A stretch of DNA of 50,919 nucleotides from Fragilaria crotonensis. Taxonomy: Eukaryota; Bacillariophyta; Fragilariophyceae; Fragilariales; Fragilariaceae. The DNA is taken from the NCBI GenBank assembly GCA_022925895.1, contig JAKSYS010000460.1, positions 1 through 50,919 of the forward strand, written 5' to 3'. Positions within the stretch are counted from its first letter, which is position 1. The number at the start of each line of letters is the position of its first letter. Of this stretch, positions 28,264 through 39,600 are shown in pieces. The position numbers and the translations under genes were made by a program. Below the pieces are notes generated by a model. It was given only the letters and a program-made list of their open reading frames with translations, ran no database searches and was not told the origin of the DNA.

Positions 28264-31200
28264 ATGGCATGGCTGTTTCTTGCGACAACCGGTGGAGGTC
28301 GGGTCGCAGCGTTTGCCACATCCACCTTTCGCCCATTTTCATCTCAAGCATTTGTCAAAAAGTCTGCAGCGTCGACCATAGTGAGAGCATCGACGTTGGC
28401 AACTCCCTCCACAGATTTAATCAAGTCCCTGGATGTGACACATCCTGCATATGAAGTGCTTCAGAAAGATGTCGTTGCCGAGTATGGAGCCTTCTGCACT
28501 CTCTATCGCCATAAACAATCGGGTGCTGAACTTTTGTCGGTTGCCAGTGACGATGATAACAAAGTATTTGGCATCACGTTTCGCACTCCACCAAGTGATT
28601 CGACTGGTGTACCTCATATTCTGGAACATTCCGTGCTCTGTGGAAGTCGCAAATACACTACCAAGGATCCATTTGTGCAGTTGCTGCAAGGGTCTTTGCA
28701 AACCTTTTTGAATGCATTCACATACCCTGATCGCACGTGTTACGTGGTTGCATCTCAGAATGAGAAGGACTTCTACAATCTCATCAATGTTTACACCGAC
28801 GCGGTCTTCTTTCCTCGCGCTACTCAAGATCCTATGGTGCATGCACAAGAAGGTTGGCACTTGGAACTCGAGTCGAAGGATGATCCTCTCGTCTACAAGG
28901 GTGTGGTGTACAACGAAATGAAAGGAGTGTATTCTAGTTCCGATTCTCTTATGAATCGAGAATCCCAGCGAAGCATCTTTCCCGATAACACCTATGGCGT
29001 GGACAGCGGTGGTGATCCAGCCGTCATCCCTGAACTCAGTTTTGAGCAGTTTGCCGATTTCCATGCCAAATTCTACCACCCATCCAACGCCCGTATTTAC
29101 TTCGCTGGGGACGATGACGTACGCACGCGTTTGGAGTTGATGGATTCCTACCTCAAAGATTTCTCGCCGTCGCCAGAAAGTAAACCTGCGAGTGTGATCG
29201 AATTTCAAAAGAAAACGTTTAAGGAGCCCGTCAGACAGCGTCACTCGTATCCCGCTGGCGCGGACCAGGAAGAAACGCACTATCTGACAGTCAATTGGTT
29301 GCTCAATGACGAACCAATGACGTCCGAGCAAGAGTTGACTCTTAACATTTTGGATCATTTGCTGATGGGCACCACGTCGTCCATTTTGAGGAAGACGCTA
29401 ATGGAAAGCGGGCTTGGTGCGGCCGTCACTGGTGGTGGATTGAGCGATGAGTTATTGCAAGCGACTTTTTCAGTCGGTCTCAAGGGTATCCAACCTGAAA
29501 ATGTGCCTAAAGTGGAACAATTGATTTACGAGACTCTAGAGAAGGCGGCCGAAGAAGGGTTCACTGATAATGCCATTGCCTCATCGATGAATACCATTGA
29601 ATTTTCGGTACGTAGATGATTTTGTTTTGCTTCGCCTCTGTGGGCTTTTCATTCTCCTAATAACACACTCTTCTCTTATCAGATGCGTGAATTTAATACG
29701 GGATCCTTTCCCCGTCTCCTTTCCTTCATGTTGGGATCGATGTCCAAATGGATCTACGACGAATCTCCCACGGAAGGACTCAAGTTCGAAGAACCTCTCG
29801 CCGCTCTGAAGGCGAAGATCGATGAATCTGGATCTAAAGTCTTCCAAGATTTGATTCGTGACTTGCTAGTCAAGAACACTCACCGCACGACTATCGAAAT
29901 GGTGCCTTCCAAAACTATGGAAGCCGAACTATTGAAGGACGAACAGGATCGCTTGGCAGCTATCAAGGCTAGCATGTCGGATGAGCAATTGGAGGACGTC
30001 ATTGCTAAAACTATCGAGCTCAAGAAGATTCAAGCCGCCGAGGATCCTCCGGAAGCACGTGCGACCATTCCTAGCTTGCAGTTGAGTGATCTTAGGAGAG
30101 AGGTTCCGGAGTATCCAATTGCCGTTTCCGAGAATGAGTCCAATTCAGGGGTGACCGTTGTTCGCCATGAAATGGGATCTACTTCAGGAATCGCTTACGC
30201 TGCCCTAGGACTTGATATTTCCATGTTGCCATTGGAGGACATTCCTCTTCTTCCGCTCCTTACTCGCATCATGATGGAAACCGGAGCAGGTGACTATGAC
30301 TCAGTGGCCTTGTCGCAGCGCATTGGAATTTACACTGGTGGGATTGGAGTCGACATCTTAGACACCCCTGTCAAACGCACTGGAGTTGCGGGAACATCAT
30401 CACTGACTGCGAAGCTATGGTTACGAAACTTGTCATTAAAGGCAAAGCCACGAGCGAGAACATGGACGAGCTTTTCGCGCTCTTCGTTGATCCTCACTGA
30501 TGCGAAACTCGACAGTCAGAGCAAGGTGGTGGAGATGCTCAAGGAAAAGAAAGCGCGCATGGAGTCAAGCATTCAAGGCAGCGGCCACTCGTACGCCTTG
30601 TCGTATGCGCGCCCGATACACGGCGGCGGGGTACATTGATGAGAAAATGGGTGGAATCTCCCATTTGACCGTCGTTAAGAACTTTTGATCAGGCTGAGAA
30701 TGATTGGCCAACTCTCCTAGCAAGGCTACAAAAAATTCGCAGCAGCATCTTGGAACACCCTGCAGTCCGTGATGGCATGTTCCTAGATATCACAGGAGAC
30801 GCCGCTGTCTTGAAGAATGTGGAACTGTCAATCGAAGCATTCATAAACGAATTGCCCGGATCCAATAACGGCCAAAAACTCCCTGACTTTTACGGCCAGA
30901 ACCATCCGTGGGTAGAGGAGGCAAAGAAGGAAATGGCGGAGCGGGCACCTCTTGCCGATGAAGGGTTTGTCGTTCCCACCCAAGTGTCGTATGTGGGCAA
31001 GGGAGGACGCATCTATGACAACGGCGAAGCCTTGTCGGGATCAGCCACGGTTGTGTCAAGATTCTTGCGCACGGGTTACTTGTGGGACCACGTCCGTGTC
31101 ATGGGTGGCGCGTACGGTGGCATGTGCACATTTGCTCAAGGATCCGGATTTTTCGGTTTTCTGAGCTACCGCGATCCCAATTTGGCCAAGACTTTGGATA

Positions 31201-31547
31201 TCTACGACGCTGCGGCTGATGCACTCATGGCAGCTGCGGATGAGCTCGAGCAGGATCCGCAAGCGCTCGCTACTGCCATAATCGGTACCATTGGCGACAT
31301 GGATGGCGCACTCAGCGCCGACCAAAAGGGATGGACAGCGTTCACCAGATGGATGACGCGTGAGACCGCGGAAGATCGTCAGCGTTTCCGTGATGAGGTC
31401 CTGAATACCAAGGCTTCTGATTTCAGAGATTTTGCTGAGCGTCTCCGTAACATGAAGAACCCATCTGTAGCTGTAGTAAGTTCCAAGGCCGCTTTCGAAG
31501 CCGCTGCCAAAGACGGCAAGGTGTTGACTTTGATGGATGTTGTGTGA
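28264..31547 (+). CDS. M16C metalloprotease, presequence protease (PreP/Cym1)-like, with frame breaks
   Basis: Exon 1 is 28264..29607 (448 codons) and exon 2 starts at 29683. The intron 29608..29682 has a GTACGT donor, a TTCTCTTATCAG acceptor and phase 0. The product is about 1,070 residues, normal for PreP. The N-terminus (MAWLFLATTGGGRVAAFATS) looks like an organellar leader. The inverted zinc motif HILEH is at residues 118-122, with the distal ligand Glu218 in NEMKGVYSS. Further conserved blocks are GSLQTFLNAFTYPDRTCY, EFSMREFNTGSFPR, GSGHSYA, YIDEKMGGISHL and MRVMGGAYGG-type (VRVMGGAYGGMC). PreP degrades cleaved targeting peptides in mitochondria and plastids. Keeping these blocks joined needs base shifts near 30408-30411, 30486-30490, 30604-30613 and in the TTTT at 30683-30686. 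Confidence 0.85.
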
Positions 31548-32426
31548 GCAACAGCAGCATAGAATAAGTGTACTGGATAGAGTTACCGGAAATCGTCGTC
31601 CCTTTGTTAGTGCCTCCTGCTTTTAGTAGCTAGAAGCTAGATCCCATGTGAAATAGTGGCAGCCTAAATCGATTCCTCCTTTCCTGTTAGCTAGCCCTGA
31701 TATGTTGTTCGAAATCCTTGAAAGCACCCAATGCTTTGTGTCACATTTCTTTAGAAACGAAAGTGGGTTCCCTTGTCATGGACGATTTCAGAAACGCATA
31801 CTGTATACGTTCCTGTACGTACCGCACTGTCGCGTGGAGATTGTATGTAGCTCCTACACATGTATGCATGGTATAGGTCGATTAGAAGTAGGGATTCCAT
31901 AAGAATGCAGTTAAATGACGTCAATCATGACGTCACTGTATTAGGCCTTCACGTTCTCCCTACGGTCATACAGTACTCCAGTAAGACAGTAGAGCATGCT
32001 CATTGGTATCCCTTGACGTCATTTCACTGCATTCGGATCGGATCCATGCAAAATGCGACTTCTGCAAATACGATTGAAGGAAGTGTGTGCTGTACCACGT
32101 CACCACGTCATTCAACGTCTCCTTTACGCAATTGCAATCAATAGCATTTCGATTTCATGTGTGCTACTTTCTCTTTATGTTTTTCGTGTATCATATGTGA
32201 TATGACGAATACTCGTTCATTATAATAATACAATTCCGACGCTTCCCCAGAGTTCGCTGAACATATCGGTACGCTTGTACGAGGGATGTACACGCAGGCC
32301 TCGCATTTCCGACACACAAACGGCTCATCTGTTTTGCTGTTGCTCGTGTCCCGTGTGTGCCCATGTGTTTTCGCCAGAAACAGATTTATTTTATGTCCCG
32401 AGTCGTTGATCGAATCGTTCCGTCAG
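31548..32426. other. Intergenic with clustered TGACGTCA sites
   Basis: No gene seen. It holds three perfect TGACGTCA palindromes (31916-31923, 31928-31935, 32014-32021), the bZIP/CRE half-site doublet. In diatoms TGACGT elements have been tied to CO2/cAMP-responsive promoters. The cluster is over 1.4 kb from the next start codon (33521), with a MITE between. Confidence 0.5.
31916..32021. promoter_or_regulatory. Three CRE-type TGACGTCA palindromes
   Basis: Perfect 8-bp sites at 31916, 31928 and 32014; the first two are 12 bases apart. They are plausible bZIP binding sites. The target gene is unknown; the M16 protease (upstream) and the CRAL-TRIO gene (downstream) are the nearest. Confidence 0.4.
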
Positions 32427-33479
32427 GGGAATGCCTAATGCACTAAAACTTAAGGAGCAAACTAAACACTAAACCAATCAGAATCCGCGGAGACGTCATC
32501 ATTTCGAGTTTCGTCCTCAATGACTATTTGCACCCCCCCCTCTCTAAATAAAGCACTTCGATCGAGGCTTTGAAAAATTCGATCATGCATATTCGTATAC
32601 ATACATAATCTTAGACACATGTAAGAGAGGATCTTCATGTGCATTCGAGTTTTGAACTCACATTCATTTATGCAAATGCATGGGCATACGATATATACGA
32701 TATACGTAATCTGTATGCACACCAAGGACTTGTATGCATACATTGTACCAGGTTGGCGTGTCTTCGTACAAATCGGCTCCTGAAATACTACGAAGACAAA
32801 TCAACGATCGTCTGATACTGGATGTCTACGGGAGTTTGTCGTCGTGTGTACTACAGTAGCACGTGACATGTATTGATATGAAAAACAGTAAATCGATACG
32901 AATGCAACTACTTCAGTACGAGTAATGCTACTACGACAGTACGCCATACAACATGTTTCCGTACGCCGGTGTTGTTGTCAGGTGAGACCCTTGGAAAAAA
33001 TGCGATGAAAATCAATCAAAACAGCTTCACTCCCATGGTCACTACAACTGACAGACTACAATTGCTACATGAATAGAGGATACAGATTGGAAAGTTAAAA
33101 AAAGGGTCAACTACAAGAGAATGGACCCTCAACTGTCAACAGTTGAGGGTCCATTGTCGCAAAATACAATTTAATTGTTTTGTGCTCATCCGGATGCGTA
33201 CCAGTCTTTTCAAGACCGTTTCTACGTGATTCTACCTACTGTGGACTACGTAAGTTTAATAGTGCAGTACTATTTTCCTTATCTAATTTCAAAACTGGAC
33301 GTTGAAAACGTAGCGTTGCGATGCCGGCGTGCAATTTGAATATACATTTATATGCATGTATAAGATAACGATCACCTCAGATGACTATTTTTACCCCTCT
33401 CCCCTATGACGTCTCCGCGGATTCTGATTGGTTTAGGGCTTTAGTTTGCTCCTTAAGTTTTAGTGCATTAGGCATTCCC
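32427..33479. mobile_element. ~1.05-kb non-autonomous element with ~70-bp inverted ends (Mutator-like MITE)
   Basis: The left end, from GGGAATGCCTAATGCACTAA at 32427, is repeated inverted at the right end, finishing at 33479. About 70 bases match with few differences (through AACCAATCAGAATCCGCGGA and on to GACGTCAT). Flanks TCCGTCAG (32419-32426) and TCCGTGCAG (33480-33488) look like an 8-9-bp target duplication with one indel. Long inverted repeats and 8-9-bp duplications are typical of Mutator-like elements. There is no transposase inside. The right end lies 41 bases before the first ATG of the CRAL-TRIO gene. Confidence 0.8.
33120..33155. repeat. Perfect long hairpin inside the MITE
   Basis: AATGGACCCTCAACTGT followed by CA and then its exact reverse complement: 17-base arms, about 15 of them able to pair. 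It is far more stable than expected by chance and could be transcribed. Confidence 0.8.
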
Positions 33480-33520
33480 TCCGTGCAGGTTTCAATTATA
33501 TTTTATAACACCATAATTGC

Positions 33521-34564
33521 ATGGCCAAGCGCATGCATACAAACATAAAAAAGACAATGTGCCTCCAACCTCTTCCTGCGCCCGGCTGCGAAAGCTCACG
33601 ACGAAAGACAAAGAAGGATGGTGTAGAGTATCGGCTTAGGGCAAAAGTCCGAGTTCTCTGTAACTCGACCATGCTGGAGCAGAAACAAACTGACCCTATG
33701 CCTTGCAACAGTGATCCTTCAGGCACTTCTGCTTCAATCGAGGACACATGGGAGAATGTTGCCTTCTTTATTCAATATTGGAATCTCTCGGATCAAGAGG
33801 CTGTCAACTTACTAGAAGTCCGAGATCGCTTGTCGGACATTCAACATCCGCTCAATCGACCTGGTCCCGTGGTACGATTCATGCGCGCAAGGGAGTTTCA
33901 TGTTGATCGAAGTGAAAGTGTGTTTCGGGAGGCAGTGGCATGGAGGTCTCAAAATGGCGTGGACAGTATTCTGAAGGATTGGAATCCTCCGCAGGAGATT
34001 TTGGATAGTTATCCGGGAGCCATTATCAAGGGCACTGACCACTGTGGTGATCCAATTTTTGTTTCACGAACGGGAGTGACGGACCTCTATGGGATGGTGG
34101 AAAAGTTCGGTGAAGAGGCAATGATTCGATATGAAATCTACAGACGTGAGGCTGCCATGGAAGGCGCTTGGGTTCAAGAATGGGAGAGGGCTGCAGGTCG
34201 ACCCATTCGCCACACAGTGGTCATTGAAGACCTTAAAGGTCTCAATATGCGCCATTTGGCGAAAAAGGTGACCAAATTCTACGGCCAGGTTTGCGATATT
34301 GATAGCAAATATTATCCCGAGACGAACAAAAAGATTGTCATTATTCGAGCGCCAACCGTCTTCCGACTCGTTTGGAGTGTCGTGAAGCACTTCTTTGATC
34401 CACGCGTGGTCAGCAAAATGGAATTTTGCGGGGAGAATTATCATGATGTTCTCGGGAAGTACATGGATCTCCATGTGTTGCCCCCGTGCATTTTTCCGGA
34501 AGGCAAGGGCGAAGCAGTGGAGGGTTTGCCGTCACGTTTCGAAGGTGGAACTGTGGCCTACTAG
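33521..34564 (+). CDS. Sec14-like CRAL-TRIO lipid-transfer protein
   Basis: Single exon, 347 residues from the first ATG. A second ATG at 33671 (MLEQKQTDPM) may be the real start, since residues 1-50 are basic and unconserved and lie close to the MITE. CRAL-TRIO N domain at about 72-135 (VRFMRAREFHVDRSESVFRE). Lipid-binding domain at about 160-330, with IVIIRAPTVFRLVWSVVKHF following YPETNKK and a closing strand block (LHVLPPCIFPEGKG). Sec14 proteins exchange phosphatidylinositol and other lipids between membranes and support phosphoinositide signalling and secretion. There is no GOLD domain or membrane anchor. No frame break is seen. Confidence 0.86.
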   Translation: MAKRMHTNIKKTMCLQPLPAPGCESSRRKTKKDGVEYRLRAKVRVLCNSTMLEQKQTDPMPCNSDPSGTSASIEDTWENVAFFIQYWNLSDQEAVNLLEVRDRLSDIQHPLNRPGPVVRFMRAREFHVDRSESVFREAVAWRSQNGVDSILKDWNPPQEILDSYPGAIIKGTDHCGDPIFVSRTGVTDLYGMVEKFGEEAMIRYEIYRREAAMEGAWVQEWERAAGRPIRHTVVIEDLKGLNMRHLAKKVTKFYGQVCDIDSKYYPETNKKIVIIRAPTVFRLVWSVVKHFFDPRVVSKMEFCGENYHDVLGKYMDLHVLPPCIFPEGKGEAVEGLPSRFEGGTVAY

Positions 34565-34930
34565 TTCAAGGAGCAGTGTATCGCAGCCTACTTTAACTGT
34601 TTTAAGATTTGCACTTGTACAGTCCATTGTTGTGCGCTGGAATTTATTTCGGGTGGATTAGAGATCATGAATTCACGATGTGTCGGATCTCGTTGTTGAG
34701 CTTAATGAGAGTAACCAGCATGCTTTTTTCGCGGTGCGACGATGACGGCCGTTAGGATGCGCACCTCAACAGGCAGCAGCGGCAGGTCGTGACCGTAATC
34801 CGAGAATGGATTTTTTATTCGAATGATTCAAATTCTCTTTTTCATCGCGATTTCCTCCTCTACAACAACTTTGTTGTCATACCGGTTTGTCATTTAGTGC
34901 TTCGCAATTGTGTGGAGTGAACATATCGGA
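34565..34930. other. Short intergenic spacer
   Basis: 366 bases between two genes on the same strand. They must hold the polyadenylation region of the CRAL-TRIO gene and the promoter of the aminopeptidase. AT-rich near 34800-34870. No defined motif. Confidence 0.4.
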
Positions 34931-36564
34931 ATGATTTCCTCAACTCGATCATGGTCACATTCCTCCGTGCTTAGAAGCAGGAGTCTTCCATCGTGGAGAG
35001 GCCTCTCGTCGTATGATTTTCTGCAGGCATCGTTGCGGTGGAGGACGCGACTTGCTTTGGACGCAGAGTCGACCGAAGCCGATTTGGTCCCTTTGGACCG
35101 TACCGAATGGGACGCCTTGCTGCAAAAAATCAAGTCTCCTTCCATAAAGGAATGGCTCGAAAGTCAAACTGGAGTGATTCGGGTGCCGAAAAGTCTCGTC
35201 TCGGATGTTGCTCCAGAGTTGCCTGGTTATCCCTCCACGGCAGAGAGTGTTATGTTGCTTAGAATGGAAGCCGACTCCGACCCTTCCGAAGGGGGCTTCT
35301 TGCCTCCATCCAAGCATTGGCATGCTCTGGCCAATGTTAGATCGGAAACAGCGCATCGAGTACAAGGTGTTGGTAGTGTGACGGACGCTGTCGATTCCTA
35401 TCTCTCGTCCTGCTACACGTTTGATCGATATCAGGCACGCAAGAAGACTGAAAGCACAAAGCCACTTCTCAGACTTTACTTTCCGGACCTGCCTAAAGAA
35501 TCTGCAGCACTCATGGGCGCTATCTATTGGGCTCAAGATCTCATTTCGGCTCCAGCAAATGACTTGACACCGGGCGCCTTGCAACACGCGGCTCAAGACT
35601 GGGCCAACTCTGTGGCACACGTGGAAATTGAAACCGTTGTGGGAGACAACCTTCTAACTTATAATGGCACTCTTTCCACCCACTATGGTTGTGGCATGAT
35701 CCATGCTGTTGGTCGAGGTGCGCAAGAACCGGATCGAGAACCTCGTTTGATAATGCTCCGATACAGGCCGCCGGCAACCACAACAACCACCAACACGCCC
35801 CAGCGTCACCACGCGCACCAATAGCCTTGGTTGGCAAAGGAGTCACTTTTGACACGGGTGGTCTCAACTTAAAATCTGGGGAGAATATGCTGAATATGAA
35901 GAAAGACATGGGCGGAGCAGCACTTGCGCTGGGACTTCTGCGAGTTTTGGTGGAGAGGAACTTCCCGAACCCCATTGATTGCTGGATTCCAGCAGTCGAG
36001 AATGTAATGGACGGCAATTCGTATCGACCAGGAGATATCTTGACGAGTGTCAATGGCACCACGACCGAGATTGGAAATACCGACGCTGAAGGCCGACTAA
36101 TTCTGGCTGACACCCTTGCCTTGGCTTGTGCAACGAAACCTGACATGATCTTGGATTTTGCCACTCTGACTGGTGCCCAGCGCGTGGCTCTTGGATTGGA
36201 TATACCTGCAGTTTTCGGAAACGTCCCGCAGCTCATTCCCGAAATCATGATTGCTGCCGAGATGGAACGAGATCCTATCTGGCAGCTTCCGTTATGGGAG
36301 GGATATCGTCATCGTGTGAAGTCTAAGATAGCAGATTACAGAAACGTCCCAAGCGATGGTGGCATGGGCGGAGCCATCACTGCCGCTTTATATCTGAGTG
36401 AATTTGTCGACAGAGATATTCCTTGGTTGCACATTGACTTCAACGGACTCGACAAGAACACGGGTTTAGGACAAGCACAGACGTTGAGAACATTCAATCG
36501 ATTTCTCTGGAGCCACTACGTAGACGATGACATCAATTCCAGAACAAACAATAAACGCAAATAG
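34931..36564 (+). CDS. M17 leucyl aminopeptidase, one frame break
   Basis: The first ATG in frame is 34931 (MISSTRSWSHSSVLRSRSLP), a Ser/Arg-rich organellar-type leader. The N-terminal M17 domain leads into DLISAPANDLTPGALQHAAQ. The catalytic domain carries ALVGKGVTFDTGGLNLKS, NMKKDMGGAALALG and the family signature NTDAEGRLILADTLAL, with metal-binding Lys, Asp and Glu in place, and ends near HIDFNGLDKNTG. About 543 residues, normal length. M17 enzymes form hexamers with two metals and remove N-terminal residues; they also handle Cys-Gly. The frame moves between about 35762 and 35815, inside a CAA/CCA-rich low-complexity run, where no normal GT-AG intron is available. Confidence 0.88.
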
Positions 36565-36673
36565 ACTTTTCAAAACATTTACATTGAATCTGACCGCGCC
36601 AGCGCTGTATCTAGGTCACTCTAGGATTCAAGATTTCCAAAATCTTGTTCCGAGTTGTTGACACTCACTACGG

Positions 36674-39600
36674 TCAGAATTGCCACAGTTCTTCGTCCAT
36701 CGCCAATCTGCTCCACTGTTTGCACACCAATCCAGCATTGTAAATCTCATCGTTGGACAAAAACGAAAAGACCGCCAATGCAGTCGTCTTGGGCTGCTCT
36801 GGGAGCTCCCCAAAGTACGGCAGAGTAGCTTCCTTTTGTCCTGGACTGAGCTGTCGCTTTTGTTTACTTGAATAGGGGTCGTATCCGAGGCGAACCCCTG
36901 GTGTTCTTGGAACGGTTACTGTGGGGGATTCCGGTCGGGATTCTTTTATTGCCTCGTTAATTTCCAACGCCACTTCAGGCAGCACCGGTTGAGAAGCTTC
37001 AGATGAAGACACTGGATGAAGTCCTACCGATGCTTCAACCACTTCCTCTACTTGGCATTGAAATGGTTTAAGAGCTTCAGTCGGAGTTGACGGATGCGCT
37101 TCTTTCAACGACTCGTCCATTTCCATCACCTCGTCAGGCTGCACTGGTTGAAAAGGTTGAGTGGGAGGTGGTTCTTTCGATGACTTATCATCGGTCAACG
37201 CCACCAAGTCAGGTTGTCTTGGTTTAGACTCGACAATTGGCGTTGCCGGAGGTAGCTCAGTCGACGACGATTCAAGGGTATCGACTGGTTCGGATCCAGC
37301 AACAAATTCGTCGTCTTTTGGATCAGGGTCGGACATGACTGTGTCTAGCGGAGGATCACTAATTGGTGGCGACACCGAGGTTGCGTTGGGTTCCACTGGA
37401 GGTGTCGACATAAGCCTTACAGGTTCGGCAACACCAAGTGTCGCAGTAGGATTCATTTTCTTTTCAGCAACTGGTGTCGCAACCGTTTTCGCGGTTTCAG
37501 GAGCATCAGTGGTCGTGACAGACTTAGGCTCGCTAACGTTTGTTTTGTTAGATACCGAGGCTGCACGTGGAGGCGGTTTGGTTGTTGCTGTTGCAGATTC
37601 ACTTTGCCTACCACTCTTTGACACGTTGCCAGAGCTTTGCTGGGCATGAGCATGCGAAGAGGAGCCTTGATGATGCATCGCCATACCCATTGTGGGGTAT
37701 CCCACTGGAGGGTGCGCCATCGAGGGATGTCCCATGTAGTGAGGCGGAGGACCTGGAGGCGCACTGCGTGGGGAGTACAGGTGATGCGGGGGAGGACTGG
37801 GGCGCATCATGTGATGCGGCGGGTGATGCTGGCCGTGGTGACCGTGAGTGTGATGAGTAGGGCTTGGAGATGGTGCAGCATGCCTCCACCGGATGCCGAT
37901 GGCGGGGCGTTAATAGTACGGGGTTGTGGTGGAGGAGCGTTTTACCTTTCCAGCATCATCGGCTGTTTGCATGGCAAACTCAGCGCCTCGGTGATCCTTA
38001 TCTTTCGTCGTTTGTCGATCAAAGCTTGCGATCCCACGTAATTCAAACAATCAACGCACTTGCACTTGTTTCCACACATGACGCCTGCTTGGAAACACTG
38101 AACAGGCGGAGAGGGGCATGTGAGGGCGGAGTAGATAAAACAAAACAAAATGAGGAACGGCAACACTAACCTCGCAGTACTTTTTAAGGCATTCCGACCG
38201 TTTACATTTGCATCCCATATTGTGCGCACTTTGAGGTGTTGCCCCAGTCGGACGGGGGTCGACTCGAGCAATAATTCGGGGTTTGAATGCATTAGGGTTC
38301 TTGGCACGAGTATCCTTCATCGCCTTGTTTCGAATGTCCTCGTGCTCAATGTTGTTTCTGCAGTCGTTGCAATTACAGCCGTCACAAACCAATTCAGCAG
38401 CGAAGCATTCACAGTACAACTTAAGACATTTAGATTTTTTGCAATTGCAAGGGTTGCGTCGGTCACTGGATGATACCGTCGACTTTTCTGACGGCGTACT
38501 TGCTACCCTTGGAGGCCTGTGGGCACTGGTTGGAGTTGGCAAGTTCGGGTTTGGTTGGGCTGGTGGATACCGAGAAGCGGAGGCCGATATGGAAACGGGT
38601 TGACGGCCTGAAATAGACGACGCCGTGTGGAATGGCGATGGATGGCGTGACTGCGAGGGCGGTATACGACTTGGAGGTGGAGCACCAACTTTGACAGGTG
38701 TGTTGATGTCAGCGCGATATGGAGTTCCTCTGTTGTGTTCATAGGCTTGTCCAGGGTGTGTCAGCGATGGTGGTGCCGAGCGTGTAGGCGCCGCATTGCC
38801 ACGGACCATGCTGTTGATTCCTTCCAAACTCCGTCTTGTTTCCAGATTCTTAGCACCTATGTCGCCGATTTCTAAGCGAACGGGACCAGGTGCCTGACGA
38901 CTATCGTACCAAGGCGACCTTCTGTTTCCGCTCCTTTGATGAGATGGTGCTAGGGGCGAGGGGAAAATCTGTCGTTTCGTACTTGATGGCGGTTGACTCA
39001 ATCGTTGCGCCGACGCTGGGTGCGAATGAGGTAAAGTGGACGGATTATCTCCACCACCTTTTTTATCGTAGTACAGTGGAAAATCCTTTCTCTGGAAGGT
39101 CTCACTGGTGAACCGAGAGGCATAGTGCCCGGCATATGCGCTAATTCGTTAATGAAGTTCAAACCAGGCGATTCAAGACGAGTGGATCTGGTTCGACGCT
39201 GGTGAATAGACGGAGGAACTCGCATGCGATCACCATCCTCGACAAGACTCAATCTAGCGTCCAAAACTTCACCTTCCATTGGCAAAGCAGGAGAATCATC
39301 CTCGAAAGAGGCAAACGAAGGTCCCATTGGGGAGAAACCATCCAGATGCCCTCCAGGCGTATCCATCATCCCAAAGCTACCGTACATGCCTATACTTGGC
39401 GTGCCCGCGCTAGTTCCCCAAATGGGCGACCTCTTGAATTTCTGCGGTGAGGTATGCATCCAATGAGTTTCCGCGACGGTGGTGCGATTTAAGTCCCACG
39501 AACAAAACGGCGAATAGCTTACCTTCGCAGAGCCTGTGTTTGACACTGGCGAACGAAAAGGAGACCGGACTTTGGATTTATCCTTTTCAGGTGTACTTTC

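Noticed and set aside
28417-29358. 313-codon minus-strand ORF
   Set aside because: It lies wholly antisense to the first exon of the PreP-like protease, which has zinc motifs and splice sites; the minus product has no family pattern.
30660-30690. Programmed +1 frameshift at TTT-TGA in the PreP-like gene
   Set aside because: The same gene and its neighbours have other shifts not at stop codons and in both directions, so sequence error or decay is simpler.
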